A DNA stretch of 21,566 nucleotides, taken from contig CAXNAA020000406.1 of assembly GCA_964200075.2 (NCBI GenBank), positions 1 to 21,566 of the forward strand, read 5' to 3'. Positions within the stretch are counted from its first letter, which is position 1. The number at the start of each line of letters is the position of its first letter. This document shows, piece by piece, positions 1 through 9,300 of this stretch. The DNA comes from Sphacelaria rigidula. Taxonomy: Eukaryota; Phaeophyceae; Sphacelariales. The notes under the pieces were generated by a model. It saw only the letters and a program-made list of their open reading frames with translations. It was not told the DNA's origin and searched no databases. Position numbers and translations under genes: made by a program.

Positions 1-83
1 TTTTGGATGAGATAAGGGGCTCCTAACAATTCTAATCTCAGAAATTATTTCTGTACCCCTACCGTAGCATCACTCCTTAGCAC

Positions 84-420
84 ACATAGTTTTCGATCGA
101 AATCGTGCGGTGGAAAACAAAAGCCCCGATGTGATGGGTCGTAATTTCAACCATCGTCGTTAATTTTGAAGATGCTTGAATCACGACCCATCAGATCAGG
201 ATTTTTGTTTTCCACCGCACTTTTTTGATCGAAAACTCATGTGCGAAGACAGCCTTGGCACATGATTTTTCGATCAAAAAAGTGCGGTGGAAAACAAAAA
301 TCCTGATCTGATGGTTCATTATTCAAACCATCTTCAAAATTCACGACGATGGTTGAAATTACAAGCTATCAGATCGGGATTTTTGCTATCCACCGTACAA
401 TTTCGATTGAAAACTAATGT
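84..420. repeat. Nested foldback element (MITE-like)
   Basis: The right half (about 253-420) is a near-perfect reverse complement of the left half (about 84-240). Each half is itself an inverted repeat. The 18-base motif beginning GTGCGGTGGAAAAC occurs four times in alternating orientation (near 105, 203, 282 and 380), the last copy slightly decayed. No coding capacity is credible. The termini resemble ACATAGTTTTCGATCG and its complement. This is the structure of a non-autonomous foldback transposon; no clear target-site duplication was found. Confidence 0.8.
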
Positions 421-1045
421 TCTAGGACTGGACCTTAGGGCGTATCTTATCGAGATCAGAAGAAGAACCGGAAAGAAAAACCGAGCAACGAGAAGCACGC
501 TTACTAGTCGCCGCAATACAACCCCCCCCAAGGGAAAAGGGGTGGCGGCGCTGTATTCCGATGCGGCGGCGCTTCTTTTTGGCAGCGGTGCTTGTTTCAA
601 ACTTTTTTTTAGTTTCCAGAGCTATATTCGCCTAGACGGTTTTGGGCTGTTTGCCATGAAGGGCAATCTCATGCGTGAGCGGAACGCGTGTTTTTTGGAC
701 CGCATCAAAGTTCAATATTTACAGTACTACCGCACCGTGCGTTATTACTCTCCTGTCTGTATTGAATCATGCCGCGGCACGGTACTGTCCGTAAAGAAAT
801 ATCTACCGAGCATGAAATATGTACAAAAGCAGCTGGGTCGGCTGCCTCCTAAGTGTTTATGATAATGTGAACGGCTGCTGCTGCTTTTCCCACTCGCTGA
901 TGATGGTTCGCCTCTACATGTGTGTGAGGGCTGTGATGATGTCTGTGTGCATGTCGTACCGTGTGCCGTGCGTGAACTGTGTGTGGGCTCTCTTGTCGGG
1001 GACGGATTCATAAGTGTGTTCGTTGGATAGGCTCTGACTTCTAAG
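421..1045. other. Intergenic stretch, no gene seen
   Basis: ORFs here lack recognisable protein features, and the longest extends out of the foldback element. A GC-rich patch near 505-590 contains short mirror-like C and G runs. Nothing else stands out. Confidence 0.5.
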
Positions 1046-1049
1046 ACAT

Positions 1050-1390
1050 GCCTTACTTTTTGCCTTGGAGCCCCTTTTCAGGGAGGGGCTGCCTGAGAGG
1101 GGGTATGGCGCCTGAGATGCCTTGTTTGGGCGAGGCAAACAAATATACTACAACAAAGAATGGAAGTAAGGCACACGAATGACGACGCCAACTCCAATTG
1201 GTCGGAATACCGGGGTTTTACCTTTTGCCTTCCAGATCCTTTTCGAAAAGGGGTTGCCTGATGAGTTGTTTTATGCCTGAGATGCCTTTTTTCACTAAGG
1301 CGAACACATTTTACCACAAGAACAGTAGCAATAAGTCGAGCTTGCGACAACGCCCACTCCAATTATTCGGGTAACCGGAGTGACTGCCGA
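1050..1390 (+). repeat. Two diverged tandem copies, period about 165 bp
   Basis: Matching landmarks recur 165 bases apart: the CCTGAGATGCC motif is at 1111 and 1276, each preceded by an ACTTTTTGCCTT/ACCTTTTGCCTT block and a CCCCTTTTC/TCCTTTTCG block, and followed by a gap and a CCACTCCAATT/CCAACTCCAATT block. The copies are clearly diverged. No open frame is shared. Confidence 0.7.
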
Positions 1391-1560
1391 AGGCAAGTCT
1401 CAGGCAAGTCTCAGGCATCCCGAGCAAAAGAGTTCGGTATTTCAGACATGAATACGGGGTAAGGCATGCCTTAGCAGTTGCCTGAGCCCAACTATTTTGC
1501 CTGAGACGTGCCTTAGACGGTTTGCCTTAGATCCCCCTTCGGCATGCCTTAGAAGTCAGG
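1391..1560. repeat. Cluster of GCCTGAG/CCTTAG motifs
   Basis: The short motif GCCTGAG or its complement CTCAGGC, with the variant GCCTTAG, appears many times, including a direct duplication CAAGTCTCAGG at about 1394-1414. It continues the motif used in the adjacent 165-bp repeat, so it is probably a decayed extension of the same repeat family. Confidence 0.5.
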
Positions 1561-1937
1561 GCCTATCGTTGGACCGGCGGGTCTGCTCAAACGTGCTACG
1601 GAACTGGTTCTACGCTGGGGGTAGGTTCTGTGAATCTGCCCATAGAAGTAGAAATACGCCGGCCGAAATTACGCTGGCTGCAAGTCGCCTCCGGAAATCA
1701 TTCCGACGAAACTGAATTATTCTGGAAATGAGAAAAGTGAGAGCGGAGGAGGAATCTGATGACGATCCGAAAGGAACGTGAAACGATTGCCACGATTGGG
1801 CAGTCCGGCTCTTCAAGGGGTGTGCACAGCTGGCTTCTCCATCACCAGCATCGCTTTGCATTTTCAGTATCCTTACTACCTTTCCCCCATAGATTGGAAC
1901 GCCGCGTGACTTCTACTGAAATCGTGAATGGCCATTT
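1561..1937. other. Non-coding stretch, no gene seen
   Basis: Short ORFs on both strands overlap each other and show no domain, membrane segment or splice-supported coding structure. Confidence 0.45.
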
Positions 1938-2483
1938 CACTATCAACAACGTTTTCGTGAGATGAAGAGTAGAGCGCTGATTGAGAGTGACTTCGGAAAT
2001 AATCTGCTTTAACCTAACCAATTTTTCATTCCGTGTGTGCTTTTCTTCACCTCTGACACTTTGTACGATAGCGCCCTCCCAAAAAGTGCATGGTTTTGGG
2101 AGGCAAAATCTTCACGTACATCGAAATGGGCAAAGCCGAGCACAACGACAAGCTGGGAACTCCCACGCTTGGGTTCGTTCTAGCCCCCTGAACCCGAACA
2201 TCAGGCGCTGTATGGCCTTTTTTTTTCGAGACACTTTTAGCTGGTTGTGGGCGGGGGGGCTATCGTAGAAAGTGTCCTCTATCACTAGCGTGTGCTTACA
2301 ACTACACACACGTCGATATCCTGCTCAGGGATAGCAACGGCCTCAGTGGCAAGCTACTACAGAAAGCATGTGGGGCCACGTGAAGGGGCCTTTCGGAACT
2401 GAAACGGTTTATTCACTTATTGAGCGCTGTTCACTTTCAATCGCATCCTCTACTCTCGATCTCACGAAAACATTACTTATCAC
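1938..2483. repeat. Inverted-repeat pair, possible non-autonomous transposon
   Basis: The left arm 1950-1991 (starting CGTTTTCGTGAGAT) matches the reverse complement of 2431-2471 with a few indels; weaker similarity extends outwards to about 1938 and 2483. The spacer of about 440 bp has no convincing ORF. Within it, 2075-2084 and 2094-2103 form a perfect 10-bp hairpin (CCTCCCAAAA and its complement, 9-base loop). This fits a MITE-like element, but termini and target duplications are not defined. Confidence 0.5.
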
Positions 2484-3043
2484 ACTCATCCCTTTACTCT
2501 CACGTTTCTTGTTTCGCTTACACGCGGCCTAAAACCCCTTCTTAACCCTTGGACCGCGAGGTTAGTCTTTCTTGATCATGTATACTTTTTTACCCTTAAA
2601 ATTGATGTCGATTCAACATATGACCGACTCTCGCCGTCTAAGGGTAGCGGGAGGACAAAAGGGGATAATATTGTGAGGATGAAAGTAACGGTTCAAAACC
2701 TCATATTCATGAGGAAATAACAACGCGAAGAGAGCAATCCATCACATGTATATAGTACCGCTGCCACTGATGATGGAACATCTACGGCCCTCTGAGCAAC
2801 CCTTTGTCGTTCCCTTCCCAAGAAACATCCAACTGTTCGCCCGTTTTCACGAAACTCGATGCAAAAATGGTTGCCTTCTATTCCGAGGGTGGTGATAACA
2901 ACAACCGTTCACCAATAGAACCGCAAAAGAATAATAACCTCCACTCATTATCATTCTCGTATGAAACACCGGCTTCCCGTGCAATGACCTCGCATTGCCT
3001 CCGTTTGTAGCTGGTTTCTGCCGACCCCGAGAGACCAAGGTAG
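2484..3043 (+). promoter_or_regulatory. Putative 5' region of the oxidase gene
   Basis: No gene is seen here. A TATATAG string at 2749-2755 lies about 290 bp before the start codon and could be a TATA-like element, but such strings arise by chance. The bases just before the ATG (ACCAAGGTAG) could also be the end of a 5' UTR intron. No other regulatory site is supported. Confidence 0.2.
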
Positions 3044-3313
3044 ATGGCATCGTCCAGCGCCGATCACGATCACGAAGCAGAACAACGGTCGAATCGACTG
3101 GAGATGTCCGACATGACAGCAAACGGAAAGTCAGCATACCCGCCGGAGTCGGCACGCACGAATGCCGTACGCAACAGCGGTGACTCGGACCTTCGACGAA
3201 CAACAGTCGTTGCTGACACTCGGGTGCTCAAGACAGATGGTGGTAGCTCGGAGCTCCCGGTGATGCCGCTACAAGATCAGGAGACCATGGACGTGTTCAT
3301 ATTCCTGAAGATT
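3044..3313 (+). CDS. Exon 1: N-terminal cytosolic region and start of helix 1
   Basis: Encodes residues 1-90, starting MASSSADHDHEAEQ and ending METMDVFIFLKI-like hydrophobic residues. An in-frame TAG at 3041-3043 abuts the ATG, so this is the first possible Met of the frame unless a 5' UTR intron ends at that same tag. The donor is ATT|GTGAGT, phase 0. The terminal VFIFLKI joins exon 2 VTLVSAIYM in phase to make one continuous hydrophobic helix; this is the main evidence that the exon belongs to the gene despite a 7.1-kb intron. The N-terminus is rich in Ser, Asp and Glu and looks disordered. Confidence 0.7.
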
Positions 3314-6300
3314 GTGAGTCTCGCGTGAGCGAATACCTTACTATGATGGCATGCATGTGGTAGGAGAGGTAATACTAAAACATTGAAGGGTCTCGCTCAC
3401 CATGCGACATGGCAGGCTGACCCGTAAGAGCCATTACTTTGGCCGACCAGCCAGCTCCGTCCATCTGCGCGTGACAAGTACAACTATCTGGCTACGATCA
3501 CTCATGAACATGTGGACGGAAATTTTCATAATTCGTTGTGTTTTGTACCTGGTTCGTGGAAACTGTCGACAGTATACCAGGACTTTCCAGGGGGAACACG
3601 TAAATCGCCCTTCGGTTTGTCTTCCGCGGCATCTACCCCTCCGGGGGACGCCAGCTTGCCTAGTTTTTACCCTCGCATGATGCTCTTCTGAAACTCACCG
3701 CTCAAAGTTGCCGTGCTCCTAATTTTGATTTTTTTTTTCCCGCAAACTTGTCCCCATATACTGAGACCTCGTCGTCACGTTTCCTCCGTCATACTTCCAA
3801 CAAGTATCACCGGAAGTGGAAATGGTATCAGGAGGGTGGGAAAGTGTGTCAGCTTATGTCAGACGCGCGCCGAAAACGCCCAGACAGGAGGGTGGGCAAC
3901 GGCACGTCCTCTGAAAATGACACACGCGAGGCACCCCTCTGCAATATTTTTGAACGGATTGCCGTCAAGCAGACGCTTCTGTAAATAGATGAGCAAGAGT
4001 GGAACTGCGGAGCTCATGCGCGTGGGTGGTGTGTGTGTGCGCGCACGAGAGTTTTCCGGGGTTCGGTGTGTTGATATGCTGTGTTTATTATCGCGTCTCT
4101 TTCGTACCAGCACAGTGATGCTGAACGGAAAACCACCACGAACGTGTCAACCGGTTGAAAAGACTGTGCGCAGATCTCGCTTGCTTTGATCCGGACGTGA
4201 GCGGTGTTTCCATCAGGATTCATACAACGGTCGTCGTGGATACCAATGTGTTCGTTAACTAAGTTAACAAACCAGTTACACCTGTTTCAATTAGGGCATA
4301 TGGCCTCAGCCGTCGGGAATGCTTACATGTTATTCTCGTTTGCGTTCGAATTCCGTTGCAGGATCTACTTTTCTTGTCGTGAGGAGCCGATTCTTACTCT
4401 GGTTTCAGGATCGGAATCATTATTTTCCTCCAGTAGTACGATAGAATTGTTTTGAAATCGAGGTTGAACATTAAGATGAAGTTCAGCACTACTGAAACGG
4501 CGTTTTCCCTTACTTGAAGTCATCACGAATGACCCTCACATGGACGACCTCATGCTCCCCAACCTCCCTGAGACTAAGTATGGGGGGGTTTCCCGTCTCC
4601 CATTCCCCCCAAGGGTATGTGCTTGAGCACCATTTTCGGGCTACAGTACAATGTACCCCCTTTTTCCACTCCGAAATCGAGGCCAAAAGGCGCTGTCGCA
4701 CATGCACATTAGGGTGGGTGTACTCATGATCATGCATGACATAGTCATCAGACCATTGACCTCGCATCCCGACAAAGCCGGGACGGAGCACGCCGGGTTT
4801 TCACCGGACCAGACTCGCAATCAATCACCAAGCGCGAAGCGCCGTGGTGTGCTCGGCGAGTCGCATGAAGGGCGAGCTGCATTCTGCCAAGATTGTTCGC
4901 CCCGAAGCGTACTAATTGTCTTACATTCGAATGACAGCCGACAATTAGTTGCTTCATTTTCTGGTATCGCCACTTCCATGGAGAGCCACAGGTTACACAC
5001 TGCCTCATGGATGTTTCACCATGTCAACACTACGTAGTGAGATCATCTCCGTTGCGTGGAGGTGAGATTCTTCCACCCCGCACACTACGATCTAGCTCGA
5101 CCACCATCACGGGGGGGATACCCTCATGATCTTGCATGCCGTAGTTATATGACCATTGACCTCGCATACCTACCAAGCCGAGGCGGAGCACGCCGAGTTT
5201 TCGCCGGACCAGCCGCGCAATCAATCATCAAGCGCGAAGCGCCGTGATGTGTTTGGCGAGTCGCATGAAGGGCGAGCTGCATCCTGCTTAGATTGTTCGG
5301 CGCAAACCGTACCGATTATCTTGCACCTGGATTCTAGATTCCAGTGCGTTGCTTCATTTTCTGGTATCGCTGTCTCAAGGGTGTCTCGCCATTCAAACAC
5401 TCCCTTTGCGCGGAATTGAGGTTGCCCAACCCCTCATGATATGATCTACTTCGAGCATCAATATGGTTACCGAAAAAAGGGCAAGCGTCAGGGGGCAACG
5501 CGGAGAGAAATTTCGGGCCTAACCCCCTCCCCCCTCCCCGGGGGGAATTTTTTCGAAAATTGTCATGATTTGTTTTTGTCAACTCTGTTGCAAAACATTG
5601 GTCAATGAAGACTGTTTTGATTTTCTCTCCTGTTTATTTCCTTGAAAGAAACTGGTCAATAAACACTGACAAAAAACGAAACGTCTGGTGGGCTTTGCGG
5701 GGTTCATATTTCTGCTCCTTACCCGCTTTGTCCCGCGATGGCATCAGATGCCGGAGGGCATTTTTTCGGAAATTGTCCTGATTTTTTTCTTCGTTAATTT
5801 TGTTGCAAGAGTTAAGCGATAAAAAATGACAATAAACGAAACGTCTGGTGGGTTTTGCGGGGTTTATATATTTGCTTCTGCTCCTTGCCCGCTCTTTCCC
5901 GATGGCCTCAGGCCTCCATGCCAAGGATATCTGTCCACGGCAGCTGACCGCACCCGCCAACGCTTCGGCAATGAACCAGCGGACAGACGACTGGGTCCCC
6001 CCCCCCCCCCCCCCCCGCCCCTCAAAGACTCATATTTTCGATCTCGGGGCCCAGGTGTCCAGAATTTTGTTTTACGCTGCCCCCTGCAAGCGCGCAGAAA
6101 AAAACGGTGGCCTGGTTGACTAGCTTACGCAGTCAGTGATGTGCCCTACGTGTACAGCGGGGGGACAGGAGGCGGAAAATCCCCACAGATAGTTTGCGGA
6201 AGATCGCAGGGCATGCGGTCGTCCATATGAAAATTATTCATCGTGATATCAGTTCAGGGAAAGCACGTTTTTGGAGTTGAACTCCACTTCAATGTTCCAC

Positions 6301-9300
6301 TATATTTCCGAAAATATCATATTTTCCCTCGTGGTACCGATAGCTTTTCTGTTGGCGGTAAGCGAGCGGAGTCGGAGTTAAGCCGCAGATTCAATACCCA
6401 GTGACTGATCATAGTAACTCTCCCGCCGTAAAATCCTTCGGATCCAGCAAACCGAAGCTTGAAGGGTTTTCGGAAAACCTTTTGTGTCAACCATTACCCC
6501 CCCAAACCGGTTGCGGTGACCCCCGATAATCTTTCTGTGGGAGTGTCACCACCATAATTGGTACACCGAACACGGACAGGTTTGGCTAAGGTAAATACTC
6601 TGTATTCACAAATCTATGAGACAGGTGTTATCATTCGTATCCTTCGTGGTTTCATCCCAAGGATGTAAACACGGGCAAGTAGGACTTTGGGGAGTGGCAT
6701 CCCCGGGGGGTGTCATACTCCAAAGTGAAAATGTCACCCACAAATGTAGTGGCCCTCACACCCTGGACGGATTGGCATGCTTCCAATCGATGGGTGTGTG
6801 TGTCACTGCACATGTTGGTGTGCTCTTGTCGCAGACAAGGTAGCGGCAAGAGAGAATACTCACATCACCAATGCGGGGGGGGGGTGCTAGCTGTACACTT
6901 TGCCAAGATCAACACTGTGCAAAACGTTTTGTTCACACTTCCGCGGATGCATTGACAGGTCGATGTGCACCCAGCCATCAGCGGGTATGCCGATTTGGAG
7001 CAACAGCCTGTGCTGAAAACAAACTTATTCAAAGCTTCTAGTAATACCCTGTTCTACAATATACTCTCTGGTTCAGGATTTTTTTTTCCAAGTCTCGATT
7101 CATGAGTATTTTCGTATTTTCCCTTGGCTGTATTTTCAGTAGATCCGTCGATGTGCGACAATTCATCAGCCGACTAACTGATCTTGTAACCCTCAGGTGT
7201 GTCGTTGGTACGCATCACCCGGCCATTGTGCGACTGACTGTTATGGAAACGGGTGAAAAACAGAGTTGAATATCGAACGGAAAATATATATCGATATGAT
7301 ATTTTCAAAGTCTCGACCTCAAGACGTCGATGCTGATATTTTTTCGATACGCGGAAAATGACCCGATACGTACCGATACTCGATACTGATACTCGATACG
7401 ATACGATACGGCTGTTTCGGTGGGGACACGGCTTGCAATATCTCACGGTACTACACTGATACTAGCAACCTTACCCGGAGTGGGTGCACGCCTGATTATA
7501 TAAAGGTGCAGCAGCAGCAGTTTGTGATTTGTGATTTGTTATCTGACAAGATAGAATTGGCGGCACAACACGCGGCGTGATGCTTCGGTTTGACAAAAAT
7601 GGTTCATCGTGCAACAGGCGAGTCGCAAAAAGAGGTGGTTGATCACAACGCCAAGCGTGATGCATGACACATATTCTAGTGTGTTGTTCAAGCCGGTGAT
7701 ATACAAAAGTATATTCCGCGGCCGCTATTCCGTCATATCTCGATCGAATTTGAGCATTTACCTGGGCTCTGCGAACTGCGCACTGCGAACGCGCTGATTA
7801 TTCATAAACGAACGCGCCAAGCCTCGAAACTGGGCAATAAATGATGAATACAAATGCGCGCTCGCTTTTTCTGTTCTCCGTACGGGACCATACAAGGAAA
7901 AAGTCGGCAGCAGACGTCCAATGTTTTCATTGTCAGCTACACAACGAAGTACACTCTCCAGACACCTAAACACCAAAGCAATAGAATTCCAAAGCTTGTA
8001 GAAAAAACTGGATATGATGAGAAGAGATGACCGTCTACCCTCACACACGAAATTTGGCGCCATCTCAAGAATCCGATATATTCGCGGGTAACTCTGCTTG
8101 TCGGTTCTCTCCACTCTTGGTTGAGGGTACCACACCAGCAGCCGCCGTAGCAGACACAGATACAAACGGTTTGGCAGAAACGTCGACTGTAGCAGACAAA
8201 GATACAGACGGTTCGGCAGAAACGTTGACCGCAGACTCTGCGCTACCGACTTTCACAAGGCCGGAAGTCTGAAGGCGGCTCATGTTGCATACCGGTGTGG
8301 TTCGCAGTAAGTGGCTGCGTTTGGTGTGTGGAGTGTGGCGGCGTGGCGGACAGTGGGGTGATGGGGGGTGGGACGATGTGCTGTCTACCACCCCCTTCTC
8401 CCACCCCCCTCCCCCCGTCAAATAATATATATATATATATATATATTGATCATATCAATATCCGATATCGACATTGATGCGCATCGACAAAAATCGGCTT
8501 GGGAAGCGGCGATACCGATACGCAGTATCGACCAATATATCGAAATCGTATCGAGTATCGATATCTGATTTTCAATACGGGTGAAAACCCTTGTCGGCCA
8601 AAGTATGTTGCAGTTGGTAGTGTGTTTTACCAGTCTGTCTATAAGTACATTCCTCAATGTTTTCCATGAAATTTGCAGAATTTCATACTTGTTTCAAACG
8701 CATGATATGTAAGGAGAAACTCTGTCCTTTACTCATCGCGTCGGACTACAGCAGCACTCCTGCTTATCGTGGATTGGAGGATCTCGTCGCAGTGTGCATC
8801 TGTACAATAGATTCTGCCTCGGTATTTCTCGGAAACGTATCGGGCGCAAAGCAGTTCGGCAGGAATTCTGAAACCATCTGAGGATCTCCCCGCGCAACCA
8901 GCTTCCGATTGCTTCACCCACCCGCTGTCGTGGTGGTAATCATGTTGTTATTCCCCACTCGCTGTCGCGATTTGCGGCTGTACCTATGGAGCGTGCTTGA
9001 CTCTGACGTATATTTATGTCTACGAGCTGGTTCAGCGTAGAAGGAGATCTGTAGGTTGCAGGTCTGCTCTCACCTCAGTTTCGAGCGTTGGACTTCCACA
9101 TTTGATTTGGAAAATCAACAGGGCATAAAAAAGAATATGTTGGGACGTAGTAGTTGTATTTTTTTAGGGGTTAGGGGCAACAATGTACATACAGGTTTCA
9201 GCAAAATATCCGTGAGTAGTGATGATCATTTTTTCACGTTCCCACACATATTTATAACGATGCTTTCTTCATTCTCCATTTCAAATTTGAACGTTCTTCT

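Noticed and set aside
287-862. 191-codon + strand ORF
   Set aside because: It starts at a GTG inside the foldback element, has no recognisable domain, and its composition changes abruptly where the element ends.
4510-5224. Similar minus-strand peptides (GMRGQWS) in the two 400-bp repeat copies
   Set aside because: The similarity follows from the DNA repeat; the frames are short and end differently, so a protein family is not supported.
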